Of a stretch of DNA of 64,000 bases, positions 9,158-17,627 are shown piece after piece (position 1 is the stretch's first letter; each line of letters starts with the position of its first letter). Below the pieces are notes generated by a model. It saw only the letters and a list, made by a program, of their open reading frames with translations, was not told the origin of the DNA and ran no database searches. This DNA comes from Sphingobacteriales bacterium 16-39-50 (lineage in GTDB: Bacteria > Bacteroidota > Bacteroidia > Sphingobacteriales > Sphingobacteriaceae). The stretch is taken from positions 158,269-222,268 of the forward strand of contig NCHA01000003.1 in NCBI GenBank assembly GCA_002257025.1, written 5' to 3'. Made by a program: the position numbers and the translations under genes.

Positions 9158-10150
9158 ATGTCTGTTAAGATAGGAAATATAGATTTAGGAGAATTCCCGC
9201 TTTTGCTGGCACCGATGGAAGATGTTAGCGATCCTCCATTCCGTTTCGTTTGTAAGCAAAACGGGGTGGATATGATGTATACTGAATTTATTTCTTCAGA
9301 GGGACTGATACGTGATGCCGCAAAAAGCAGGGCAAAACTCGATATATTTGAATATGAACGCCCTATTGGGATTCAGATTTTCGGGAGTGAGATAGAAAGT
9401 ATGGCCGAGGCAACCCGGATTGCAACATTGGCAAACCCCGATCTGATCGATATAAATTATGGATGCCCGGTAAAAAATGTAGCTTGCCGGGGTGCCGGAG
9501 CAAGTTTATTGCAGGATATTGACAGAATGGTGGAGATGACAAAAGCTGTTGTCAATGCTACCAATCTTCCGGTCACTGTTAAAACACGTCTTGGCTGGGA
9601 TGACAATACCAAAAATGTTTACGAAGTTGCTGAACGCCTTCAGGATATTGGGATTCAGGCGCTGACCATTCATGGCCGTACTCGTGCCCAAATGTATAAA
9701 GGTGAAGCCGATTGGTCACTTATCCGGGAGATCAAAAGAAACCCAAGAATCAAAATACCGATCTTTGGTAACGGGGATGTCAACTCAATTGAAAAAGCTG
9801 CCAATTGGCGGATGGAATATGAAGTTGATGGTATCATGATCGGCAGGGCAGCTATTGGTTATCCCTGGATCTTCAGGGAAATAAAACACTTTTTTAAGAC
9901 AGGAGAGCATTTACCTGAACCAACGATTACTGAAAGAGTAGAGGTTTGTAAAACCCATCTTGATAAATCAATTGCCTGGAAAGGACCCAAAGTGGGTGTT
10001 TTTGAAATGAGAAGGCATTATTCTAATTATTTTAAGGGTATCCCTGATTTTAAGGAATATCGAATGAAACTGGTTTCACTGGAAAATATTGACCATATTC
10101 ATGGGGTTTTGGAAGAAATCAATGAACGATTCCAAACAGAAATGGCTTGA
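9158..10150 (+). CDS. dusB: tRNA-dihydrouridine synthase DusB
   Basis: A 330-aa FMN-dependent enzyme that reduces specific uridines in the tRNA D-loop. The TIM-barrel starts with PLLLAPMEDVSDPPFR. The catalytic Cys103 is in INYGCPVKNVAC, followed by the phosphate-binding GAGASLLQD. Other conserved elements are VTVKTRLGW, the His motif ALTIHGRTRAQMYKG, the FMN-phosphate segment PIFGNGDV and IMIGRAAIGYPWIF. The C-terminal helical domain (about 240-330) binds tRNA. Length and order are standard for the DusB clade of Bacteroidota. Confidence 0.96.
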   Translation: MSVKIGNIDLGEFPLLLAPMEDVSDPPFRFVCKQNGVDMMYTEFISSEGLIRDAAKSRAKLDIFEYERPIGIQIFGSEIESMAEATRIATLANPDLIDINYGCPVKNVACRGAGASLLQDIDRMVEMTKAVVNATNLPVTVKTRLGWDDNTKNVYEVAERLQDIGIQALTIHGRTRAQMYKGEADWSLIREIKRNPRIKIPIFGNGDVNSIEKAANWRMEYEVDGIMIGRAAIGYPWIFREIKHFFKTGEHLPEPTITERVEVCKTHLDKSIAWKGPKVGVFEMRRHYSNYFKGIPDFKEYRMKLVSLENIDHIHGVLEEINERFQTEMA

Positions 10151-10195
10151 TTATAAGGTTTATTTTTATATTGCCTTCTATTAAAATTAATAATT

Positions 10196-10582
10196 ATGGT
10201 AACCAAGATTACTGATGGGGTTAAAATATCGGTAGAAACCATTTACCAACCCGAATATTCCAATCCTGCAAATGAACATTTTATGTTTGCTTACCGGGTA
10301 AATATTGAAAATATGACAGAAAATAGTGTTCAACTGCTGAACCGCCACTGGCATATTTTTGATTCAAACGGCACCAAAAGAGAGGTGGAAGGAGAGGGTG
10401 TGGTTGGCTTGCAGCCGATAATTGAACCTGGAGACAATCATGAATACGTATCAGGTTGTAATTTAAAGACCGATATGGGCAGCATGAAAGGATCTTATGA
10501 AATGAAAAGAATTGTTGACGGACGAAAATTCCGGGTCAACATTCCTGAATTTTATCTGATTGCTCCTTATAAAATGAATTAA
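10196..10582 (+). CDS. apaG: ApaG domain protein
   Basis: A 128-aa single-domain ApaG protein with an immunoglobulin/FnIII-like beta fold. Family hallmarks are present: FMFAYRVNIENMTENSVQLL, RHWHIFDSNG, GEGVVGLQPIIEPGDNHEY with the GxGxxG-like turn, and SGCNLKTDMGSMKGSYEM. ApaG affects cobalt/magnesium phenotypes in enterobacteria, but its biochemical role is unsettled. It is monocistronic, or follows dusB by 45 bp, and is closed by a strong hairpin at 10602-10635. Confidence 0.95.
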   Translation: MVTKITDGVKISVETIYQPEYSNPANEHFMFAYRVNIENMTENSVQLLNRHWHIFDSNGTKREVEGEGVVGLQPIIEPGDNHEYVSGCNLKTDMGSMKGSYEMKRIVDGRKFRVNIPEFYLIAPYKMN

Positions 10583-10601
10583 TCTGAAACGAAATCTAAA
10601 A

Positions 10602-10635
10602 AAAAGCCCCTTTATGAAATCATAAAGGGGCTTTT
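10602..10635. terminator. Bidirectional intrinsic terminator between apaG and the zinc peptidase gene
   Basis: A perfect 15-bp stem (AAAAGCCCCTTTATG and its complement) with a four-base AAAT loop. It is flanked by an A-run on the left and a T-run on the right, so it can end transcription from both convergent genes. Confidence 0.93.
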
Positions 10636-10652
10636 CTGTTTGAAATAAATTA

Positions 10653-11339
10653 CTATTCCCTTCTTCCCATTAACATACTGGCATAATAAACCAATGTTGC
10701 TAATGAGCCTAATGCAGCTACCACATAGGTCATTGCTGCCCACCAAAGAGCATCTTTTGCCTGATCATTCTCAAGGCTGGTTTGCATAATACCACGATTA
10801 CTTTGCAGCCAGGCTAAGGCTCTGTTGCTTGCATCAAATTCAACCGGAAGGGTAATGAAAGCAAACAAGGTTACTACCGCAAGAGCTACCACACCAATAG
10901 CCAGAACGGTGATGTCTCCTGAAAAGATAAGAAGCATCACGCCAATCATCAATGCCCACTGCGTAATCTTTGATGCAACATTAACTGCCGGAACAACAGA
11001 AGACCTGAATTTTAACCAGCTGTATGCCTTTGCATGCTGCACAGCATGGCCACATTCGTGTGCGGCAACTGCTGCTGCTGCGACACTTCGTCCATGATAT
11101 ACTTCCGGACTCAGGTTTACAGTTCGGTCTGCCGGATTATAGTGATCTGATAACTGACCCTCAGCAGAAATAATCTGAACATCATATATTCCGTTATCCT
11201 TTAACATTTTATCAGCTATGTCTTTTCCGCTCATCGCTGAACCAAGAGGCATTTCGGAGTACTGTTTAAATTTGCTTTTAAAACGCCATTGGACAGCAAA
11301 ACTAACTACCGCAATGACAATCATTAAAATTAATCCCAT
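10653..11339 (-). CDS. YugP-type zinc metallopeptidase (Zn_peptidase_2)
   Basis: A 228-aa inner-membrane protein of the YugP family (PF04298). It has an N-terminal helix (residues 2-16), a HExxH zinc site AAHECGHAVQHA with His94, Glu95 and His98, two to three central hydrophobic helices (about 115-160), the downstream LPVEFDASNRAL segment with a probable third ligand Glu, and a C-terminal membrane helix. Substrates are unknown; the family is widespread and usually single-gene. It shares a bidirectional terminator with apaG and is divergent from the FAD oxidoreductase. Confidence 0.92.
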   Translation of the reverse strand: MGLILMIVIAVVSFAVQWRFKSKFKQYSEMPLGSAMSGKDIADKMLKDNGIYDVQIISAEGQLSDHYNPADRTVNLSPEVYHGRSVAAAAVAAHECGHAVQHAKAYSWLKFRSSVVPAVNVASKITQWALMIGVMLLIFSGDITVLAIGVVALAVVTLFAFITLPVEFDASNRALAWLQSNRGIMQTSLENDQAKDALWWAAMTYVVAALGSLATLVYYASMLMGRRE

Positions 11340-11415
11340 AGTTTGTATTTTCCTTAAACTTATTCAATAACCATTCCGAATAAAAATAATCACAAATAAT
11401 TTACCTTTAGATTAT

Positions 11416-12552
11416 ATGTCCAATCTTTTTTCTTACTGGGAACAGAAATCATTCTTAACCGGCTTTGATGTGATCATCGTTGGCAGTGGAATTGTTGGTT
11501 TAAGTGCAGCCCTGTATCTAAAATTGAAGCAGCCCTCTCTAAAGATTGGAATCCTGGAATCGGGTTTTCTGCCTTCTGGTGCAAGCACAAAAAATGCGGG
11601 TTTTGCATGCTTTGGAAGCATTTCTGAGCTGGTAAATGAGCTGGAATCAAAGCCAGAAACTGAGGTTCTGGAAATGATTGACATGCGCTGGAGAGGTCTG
11701 GAAAAACTTAGAAAAAATCTTGGGGATCCCGCTATTTGTTTTGAACAAAATGGAGGTTATGAAGTATTTAAAGATAGCGAAGCTGATCTGGCAAATTACT
11801 GCATCGATAGGATATCCTGGTTTAATACATTCCTCAAACCAGTCATTAGAAAACATGACATTTATGCAGTTTCCTCTGATAAAATTGCAGAATTTGGTAT
11901 GCATGGTATCTGCAATATCATAAAAAATAAATACGAAGGACAAATAGATACGGGCAAAATGATGATCGCCTTGCTTTCAAGGGTTCAGGGAATGGGAGTA
12001 GCTGTTTTTAATAATTGTAGGGTTCAAAAGATTGAGAAGGATCCTGGGAATAAAAATGTATTTACTAATCAGGGTATATTTAATGCGAAAACCGTTATTC
12101 TCGCTACCAATGCCTTTATCAAAGATCTGATACCTGAGCTCGATGTAATTCCGGGAAGAGGGCAGATACTGATCACAGAGCCAATAAAGCAGCTGAAAAT
12201 AAAAGGTACCTTTCATTACAACAAGGGTTATACCTATTTCAGAAATATTGATGATAGAATATTGTTGGGTGGTGGACGAGACCTGGATTTTAAAGGAGAA
12301 GAAACCACGGAAGCCGGAGTCACGCCAATTATTCAGGAAGAACTAGAAAAACTATTGTATAAGACCATAGTCCCGGGACAAAAACCAAAAATTGAATACC
12401 GTTGGAGTGGGGTAATGGGTTTTGGTAAGGATTTAAAGCCTATAGTAAAGGAAATTTCGCCAGGATTGCTTTGCGCCGTCCGTTGTAATGGAATGGGCGT
12501 CGCAATGGGAAGCCTTTTAGGTCAGCAGGTCGCAGATCTTGTTAATATTTGA
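11416..12552 (+). CDS. FAD-dependent oxidoreductase (DAO family)
   Basis: A 378-aa flavoprotein of the D-amino-acid-oxidase/glycine-oxidase superfamily (PF01266). The dinucleotide-binding motif VIIVGSGIVGLSAALYL is at residues 20-36, with the acidic end of the second strand at ILESG. A second FAD segment is near TVILATNAF. The C-terminal motif YRWSGVMGFGKDLKPIV and the glycine-rich GMGVAMGS close the FAD site. It probably oxidises the C-N bond of an amino acid or amine, but the substrate cannot be named. There is no N-terminal signal, so it is cytoplasmic. Confidence 0.88.
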   Translation: MSNLFSYWEQKSFLTGFDVIIVGSGIVGLSAALYLKLKQPSLKIGILESGFLPSGASTKNAGFACFGSISELVNELESKPETEVLEMIDMRWRGLEKLRKNLGDPAICFEQNGGYEVFKDSEADLANYCIDRISWFNTFLKPVIRKHDIYAVSSDKIAEFGMHGICNIIKNKYEGQIDTGKMMIALLSRVQGMGVAVFNNCRVQKIEKDPGNKNVFTNQGIFNAKTVILATNAFIKDLIPELDVIPGRGQILITEPIKQLKIKGTFHYNKGYTYFRNIDDRILLGGGRDLDFKGEETTEAGVTPIIQEELEKLLYKTIVPGQKPKIEYRWSGVMGFGKDLKPIVKEISPGLLCAVRCNGMGVAMGSLLGQQVADLVNI

Positions 12553-12576
12553 CCCGGTTTCTCTTTTGTACATTTG
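12549..12576 (+). promoter_or_regulatory. rmuC promoter
   Basis: TTG (12549-12551) and TACATTTG (12569-12576) are 17 bases apart, within the Bacteroidota range. The -33 element overlaps the stop codon region of the upstream oxidoreductase. The rmuC ATG follows 13 bases after the -7 box. Confidence 0.62.
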
Positions 12577-12589
12577 ATAAATTAAAGAA

Positions 12590-13927
12590 ATGGAAATCTA
12601 TATTCTGCCTGCAGCGGCCATAATTATTGCTGTTCTGTTCATTCTCTTACGTGCAAAACCTAAATCCGGTATTGCTGTTCCGGAGGACTTCGACCATCTC
12701 AAATCTGAGAATGAACAATTAAAAATCAGTCTGGCAAAGGCAGAGGAGCGGGCTGAAAATCTGAGAACAGAACAGGAATATTTAAAAAAAGAGCTAAATA
12801 CAGAGCGTGAAAAACTATCTGAAGCCCTGCGTTCCCTGGAAAGTTCACGAGCTTATTTACAGGCTCAACAGGAAAAAATAGATGAGCAAAAGTCGGAGAT
12901 CAAAAACAATCAGGAAAAATTCAACAAGGATTTTGAGCTGATAGCTTCCCGTATTCTGGAAGAAAAAAGCGTAAAATTCACTGAACATAGTCGCGCAAAC
13001 CTTGATTTGATCATTAAACCTCTCCGTGAGAATCTTAAAACCTTCGAAGACAAAGTAGACAAGGTTTATAAAGCTGAGTCGGATGAACGAAATATCCTAC
13101 GTGGACATATCAATCAGCTCATCGAACAATCTAACCTGATGAATCAGGAAACGAAAAATCTTACCAGGGCTCTTAAAGGAGATAGTAAAAAGCAGGGTAA
13201 CTGGGGTGAACTAATTCTGGAAAGGGTTTTGGAGCGGTCGGGTCTTGTGAAAGATCAGGAATACCGCATCCAGGCTTCTCACCAATCTTCGGATGGCGGT
13301 CGCTTCCAGCCCGATGTGGTAATCGATTTGCCAGATGATAAACACCTCATCATTGATGCAAAGGTTTCACTTACAGCTTATGAGCGGCTCGTAAACTGTG
13401 AAAGCGATGAAGACCGTAACCTGTTCACTAAACAGCATATCGCCTCCATTCGGAATCATATTATTGAGCTTTCATCCAAAAATTATAGTGAGCTGTATAA
13501 AATCAATTCTCCTGATTTTGTGATGCTTTTTATTCCGATTGAGTCCAGTTTTAGTATTGCGGTACAACATGATGCTGAGCTGTTTAATTTTGCCTGGGAG
13601 AAGCATGTGGTCATTGTAAGTCCGTCAACACTGCTTGCCACATTGCGTACGATTGCAAGTATGTGGAAGCAGGAACGGCAAAACCGAAACGTTATGGAGA
13701 TTGCCCGCCTGAGCGGTGAAATGTATGATAAATTTATTGGCTTTATGTCCGACATGGAAGGCATTGGTAAAAACATCAAACAAAGTCAGGATGCTTATGA
13801 CAAAGCCATCAATAAATTATCCAGTGGTCGGGGTAATCTGAGTACTACGGCTGAGAAAATTAAAAAACTGGGCGCCAGAACAGGCAAGCAGCTTGATCAG
13901 AAATTTATCAGTGAAGATGACGATTAA
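12590..13927 (+). CDS. rmuC: DNA recombination protein RmuC
   Basis: A 445-aa RmuC homologue. It has an N-terminal membrane helix (residues 3-20), a long coiled coil (about 35-120), and the RmuC nuclease-like domain with KKQGNWGELILERVLERSGL, FQPDVVIDLPD and HLIIDAKVSLTAYE, the PD-(D/E)xK-like core. RmuC limits inversions at short repeats in E. coli and is thought to cut DNA structures. Length is normal. Its stop region overlaps the convergent DUF6370 gene by 4 bp (TTAA shared), leaving no room for a terminator. Confidence 0.95.
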   Translation: MEIYILPAAAIIIAVLFILLRAKPKSGIAVPEDFDHLKSENEQLKISLAKAEERAENLRTEQEYLKKELNTEREKLSEALRSLESSRAYLQAQQEKIDEQKSEIKNNQEKFNKDFELIASRILEEKSVKFTEHSRANLDLIIKPLRENLKTFEDKVDKVYKAESDERNILRGHINQLIEQSNLMNQETKNLTRALKGDSKKQGNWGELILERVLERSGLVKDQEYRIQASHQSSDGGRFQPDVVIDLPDDKHLIIDAKVSLTAYERLVNCESDEDRNLFTKQHIASIRNHIIELSSKNYSELYKINSPDFVMLFIPIESSFSIAVQHDAELFNFAWEKHVVIVSPSTLLATLRTIASMWKQERQNRNVMEIARLSGEMYDKFIGFMSDMEGIGKNIKQSQDAYDKAINKLSSGRGNLSTTAEKIKKLGARTGKQLDQKFISEDDD

Positions 13928-14265
13928 TTGGTTTTAGGCGTTTCGGGTAAGAGCTTAAAATAAGTAGCCAAAAATCGATTGTTAACAATACTTCCCTTTA
14001 TCTCGGCTTTTCTGATTTTTTCGCAAAAACCGTCCTTCGCGTGGGCGTCACCGTGGTCATCAATCTTAGTTCCATCTACAAAATAAGATTTCCCATTAAT
14101 CCGAACGGCAAGGTCGCATCCTTTTCCTGCCATTTTAAACTGGCATTGTCCGCAGGAGGCTTCTGCTATCTGCACCTTGTTTGCATTTGCAAACTTAGGT
14201 TTGGGCTGGGCATTCACAATACTGAATGTACAGCAGATGAAGAGTATAAAAAGGCTGTTTTTCAT
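13924..14265 (-). CDS. DUF6370 family exported protein
   Basis: A 113-aa protein with a clear signal peptide (MKNSLFILFICCTFSIVNAQ). The mature part has a cysteine-rich segment EASCGQCQFKMAGKGCDLAV and a later DGFCEKIRKAEIKG. This resembles the DUF6370 family of Bacteroidota. The pattern CGQCQ...GCDLAV is reminiscent of heavy-metal-associated or glutaminyl-cyclase-context periplasmic proteins, but function is unknown. It is encoded just downstream of the fucosidase (22-bp gap) and may be read from the same transcript. Confidence 0.78.
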   Translation of the reverse strand: MKNSLFILFICCTFSIVNAQPKPKFANANKVQIAEASCGQCQFKMAGKGCDLAVRINGKSYFVDGTKIDDHGDAHAKDGFCEKIRKAEIKGSIVNNRFLATYFKLLPETPKTN

Positions 14266-14287
14266 TTATTTGGATTCGGTTTTTCGA

Positions 14288-15745
14288 TTAATAAATTTCT
14301 GCATTTGAGATCAATGGGCAGGCTTTAGAATCATTGATATTTATCCTGATTCTGGAAGTCATGACAGGATCTATCCTCAATATTCTTTTATATCCTATTG
14401 TCGATGCTGCTGCAACTTTTTGCCATGCACCATCTTTCCAAATATCTACAGTAAAGTCTTTAACCCTTTGCCCGAGCTTAATATATTCCTGCAATACAAT
14501 ATATTTAACTGGGGCTGTTTTACCCAGATCAATTTCAAAACTTCCGGTCTTCAAATCATCATCGGTAGTCCAGTAAGTATCCTTTTTCCCATCAGTGATC
14601 ATTTTACCAGCATAAATGGCAGCATCTGAACGAATGGAACTGGTCTTTACCCTCGCTTTTTTAGCGATATTAAGAGCAAACTCGGTATCCAGTATTTTTT
14701 TATATCCCTTCAGGGATTCAATATCCTTTTCATGGAAAAGTCCGCGCTGATCAGGCGGAATGTTGAGTAAAAGTGTTGATCCACGTCCAACAGAACTAAG
14801 ATAGATCTCAAATAACTGCTCTGCTGACTTTACTTTCACATCTTCATTGGCATGATAAAACCATCCCGGACGGATAGATACATCCACCTCTGCCGGTACC
14901 CATTTATCCCCATCTGCTGAACCTGAATTTAAAATGTCAGATATTCCGGGTTTACCGGCGTGCAAGGTATCTGTTGATATGGTATTCCAGTTAGTTTCGC
15001 CCGCGATGCCGCGTTCATTACCCACCCATCTTACACCAGGTCCGGCATCACTGAAAAAGATCACATTTGGCTGAATTTTACGGACAATATCAAGTGTTTT
15101 TGGCCAATCGTAATAGCTCACTGCATTTATTTTTCGGATTTCGCGTGAACCTCCATAATAACCGTCACCACCATTGGCGCCATCAAACCACATTTCGAAA
15201 ACCGGGCCGTAATTGCTGAACAATTCACTAAGCTGATTGCGGTAATAATCAAGGTAGGCCGGCTTTCCATATTCGGGATGATTTCTATCCCATGGAGAGA
15301 GGTAAACCCCAAACTTTAACCCGTATTTTTTTGCTGCCTCAGCTGTTTCTTTTACAAGATCACTTTTGCCATTCTTATAGGGACTGTTTTTTATCGAATG
15401 TTCTGTGTATTTACTAGGCCAGAGACAAAAGCCATCATGATGCTTTGTAGTCAGAATCAGGGTTTTAAAACCGGTTTCTTTCAGGATTTTGGCCCATTGC
15501 CGGGTATCAAGAGCTGTTGGATTAAATATCGATTCCTTCTCATCGCCGTAACCCCATTCCAAACCGGTAAAAGTATTGGTTGTAAAATGCACAAAGGCAT
15601 TGGTCTCCATCTCATGCCATTGCATCTGTTCCTCAGTAGGTAAAGGAAAAACAGGGGCGGGCGCCTCAACTTTTTTTTGCTGAGCATTTACTGCACTTGA
15701 AAAAGTTAGAAGAAATAAAGTGAGTTTAATTGTTCTTAGAATCAT
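14288..15745 (-). CDS. Alpha-L-fucosidase, GH29, with C-terminal discoidin-like domain
   Basis: A 485-aa secreted glycoside hydrolase. A signal peptide starts at ATG 15745 (MILRTIKLTLFLLTFSSAVNA); an in-frame TTG at 15760 is less likely. The GH29 barrel shows TKHHDGFCLWPS, FGVYLSPWDRN and the nucleophile segment FEMWFDGANGG. A candidate acid/base Glu lies in NERGIAGETNWN, typical of the GH29-B (alpha-1,3/1,4-fucosidase) group. Residues about 365-485 form an F5/8-type (CBM32-like) beta domain. It removes terminal fucose from glycans in the periplasm or outside the cell. There are no SusC/SusD genes nearby, so it is not in a classical polysaccharide utilisation locus. Confidence 0.93.
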   Translation of the reverse strand: MILRTIKLTLFLLTFSSAVNAQQKKVEAPAPVFPLPTEEQMQWHEMETNAFVHFTTNTFTGLEWGYGDEKESIFNPTALDTRQWAKILKETGFKTLILTTKHHDGFCLWPSKYTEHSIKNSPYKNGKSDLVKETAEAAKKYGLKFGVYLSPWDRNHPEYGKPAYLDYYRNQLSELFSNYGPVFEMWFDGANGGDGYYGGSREIRKINAVSYYDWPKTLDIVRKIQPNVIFFSDAGPGVRWVGNERGIAGETNWNTISTDTLHAGKPGISDILNSGSADGDKWVPAEVDVSIRPGWFYHANEDVKVKSAEQLFEIYLSSVGRGSTLLLNIPPDQRGLFHEKDIESLKGYKKILDTEFALNIAKKARVKTSSIRSDAAIYAGKMITDGKKDTYWTTDDDLKTGSFEIDLGKTAPVKYIVLQEYIKLGQRVKDFTVDIWKDGAWQKVAAASTIGYKRILRIDPVMTSRIRININDSKACPLISNAEIY

Positions 15746-15795
15746 TTTTGCAATATTCAAAAAATATAAATATTCTCAGCTTTACGCCCTCGAAA

Positions 15796-16845
15796 TCATT
15801 CCTGGTTTCCTTTTAAAGAATTCCATCCCTGTGCCTTGATGGGATGCACCTTCTCAGATTTAGAAATCAGGTTGCAGCCTGCTGAAGCTTCTGTCATGTG
15901 TCCGATAATTGAGATATCCGGATTATTCCTGATCTTTTCGAAATCCGACTGTTTGATCGTAAACAGCAATTCGTAATCTTCTCCTCCATTTAAAGCACAC
16001 ACGGTTGGGTCGATTCCAAAATCACGGGCTGTATCGTAGGTCATTGGGTCAATCGGGATCTTTTCTTCATACAAATTACAACCCTTATCAGATTGTTTGC
16101 AGATGTGCAGGATCTCAGAAGCAAGGCCATCCGAAATATCGATCATAGCTGTTGGCTTGATCTTCATCAGTTTCAAAGCTTCCACTATATCTTTTCGTGC
16201 TTCTGGCTTTAGCTGCCGTTCAACAATATAATCCTTTCCTTCCAGATCGGGTTGTATATTGGGATTTTCAAGAAAAATACCCTTTTCGCGCTCCAATAAC
16301 TGCAGACCGATATAAGCACCACCCAGATCCCCTGAAACACATAAAAGATCACCTTCATTTGCACCGTTTCTGTAGCAAATATCCTTTTCATCGGCATAGC
16401 CAATGCTTGTTACACTAATCACAAGGCCCTGTTTTGATGAAGTGGTATCGCCTCCGGCAAGATCAACTCCAAATTTTTCACATGCAATACTTATTCCCTG
16501 ATACAATTCTTCGACTGCTTCAAGCGGAAATTTGCTCGATAAGCCGATAGAAACCGTAACCTGGGTAGCAGTTCCATTCATCGCATAAATGTCGCTTAGG
16601 TTAACCTGAATTGCCTTATATCCTAAATGCTTTAATGGAGTATAAGATAGATCGAAGTGAATTCCTTCAAGCAAAAGGTCTGTGGATATTAGGGTTCTTT
16701 TTCCCTCAAAACTAAGTACGGCAGCATCATCTCCGATAGCCTTTATGGTACTTTTATTTTTTATTTCAAAATTCTTTGTCAAATGATCAATGAGGCCAAA
16801 TTCTCCCAATTGTTCAATCTCTGTGCGTCCTTTATTTTCAAACAT
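15796..16845 (-). CDS. thiL: Thiamine-monophosphate kinase
   Basis: A 349-aa ATP-dependent kinase that makes thiamine pyrophosphate from thiamine monophosphate, the last step of thiamine synthesis. The AIR-synthase/PurM fold is recognisable: IGDDAAVLSFEGKRTLIS with metal-binding Asp residues, STDLLLEGIHFDL, VNLSDIYAMNG, DLAGGDTTSSKQGLVISV and AMIDISDGLASEI. Near the C-terminus is LNGGEDYELLFTI. Length is standard. It lies in a minus-strand run of closely spaced genes, 56 bp after the L,D-transpeptidase and 50 bp before the fucosidase; no functional link is implied. Confidence 0.96.
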   Translation of the reverse strand: MFENKGRTEIEQLGEFGLIDHLTKNFEIKNKSTIKAIGDDAAVLSFEGKRTLISTDLLLEGIHFDLSYTPLKHLGYKAIQVNLSDIYAMNGTATQVTVSIGLSSKFPLEAVEELYQGISIACEKFGVDLAGGDTTSSKQGLVISVTSIGYADEKDICYRNGANEGDLLCVSGDLGGAYIGLQLLEREKGIFLENPNIQPDLEGKDYIVERQLKPEARKDIVEALKLMKIKPTAMIDISDGLASEILHICKQSDKGCNLYEEKIPIDPMTYDTARDFGIDPTVCALNGGEDYELLFTIKQSDFEKIRNNPDISIIGHMTEASAGCNLISKSEKVHPIKAQGWNSLKGNQE

Positions 16846-16901
16846 ATTTTGCTTTTAAAAATACAAAGGTGCTAATTTTTTAAGGAAGCGCAGTTTAAGG
16901 C

Positions 16902-17621
16902 TTATGGTAATTTATACATACCTTTTAACTTACTGTACTCAGATAGGGGGACCTGAACCAGGATTGGGTTCTTCCTTTTGTCAAGAAAATCAATCAGTTT
17001 TAAAATATCAGACTCCTTCATTGCAGTACAACCGGCCGTTGGCTTATTGCTTCCACTCCAGATATGCATAAAAATACAAGAGCCCATATTGGGGATTGCG
17101 GGCTTCACATTATAATCCACAAAAATTCCAAATTTATAAACATCACTTTTCATACGCATAGTTTCTGCCGAATTCCAGTCTTTTTTGACCGTATCTGACT
17201 TAACTATCTGGTTATAATATGCTGATTTTGAATCGTCTACACAAAAAGTTCGATCATCAACCTTCAAAGAGTTCATTTCAGAACGAATATCTTCATAGCC
17301 AAACAAGCCGCTCAGCTGAAATATCCCTGCTGGTGAGTTTCCATCACCCTCCTTTTTTAATTTTCCCCTGTTAAGTTCTGTTTTGTGCAAACCTTTTCCC
17401 CAGGCCATACCACTTCTACCTGTAACTATTGGGATTTCTCTAAAAACGGGCATCCATCGATTTCCCTTAAATTCATAAACAGACATCTTACCCTCGATCT
17501 TATTCCAGGAATCTGTAGTTACGACGATCAGTTGCCCGGTATTAAATCTGGTATTCAGATCTATAAGCTGTTCGTTGAAAGAAGTTAAAATGAAAAGGTA
17601 TAATGAAACAATAAAATTCAT
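16902..17621 (-). CDS. L,D-transpeptidase (YkuD-domain) family protein
   Basis: A 239-aa protein with a hydrophobic N-terminus (FIVSLYLFILTSF) suggesting export. The YkuD-type catalytic region is at residues about 175-215: CIFMHIWSGSNKPTAGCTAM holds the conserved His and the catalytic Cys in TAGC. Upstream motifs PIVTGRSGMAWG and SPAGIFQLSGLFGYE fit the same domain. Such enzymes cross-link peptidoglycan stem peptides or attach proteins to the wall; some members of this sub-branch are uncharacterised. It starts 6 bp after the symporter stop, so is likely co-transcribed with it. Confidence 0.85.
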   Translation of the reverse strand: MNFIVSLYLFILTSFNEQLIDLNTRFNTGQLIVVTTDSWNKIEGKMSVYEFKGNRWMPVFREIPIVTGRSGMAWGKGLHKTELNRGKLKKEGDGNSPAGIFQLSGLFGYEDIRSEMNSLKVDDRTFCVDDSKSAYYNQIVKSDTVKKDWNSAETMRMKSDVYKFGIFVDYNVKPAIPNMGSCIFMHIWSGSNKPTAGCTAMKESDILKLIDFLDKRKNPILVQVPLSEYSKLKGMYKLP

Positions 17622-17627
17622 GGCGGT

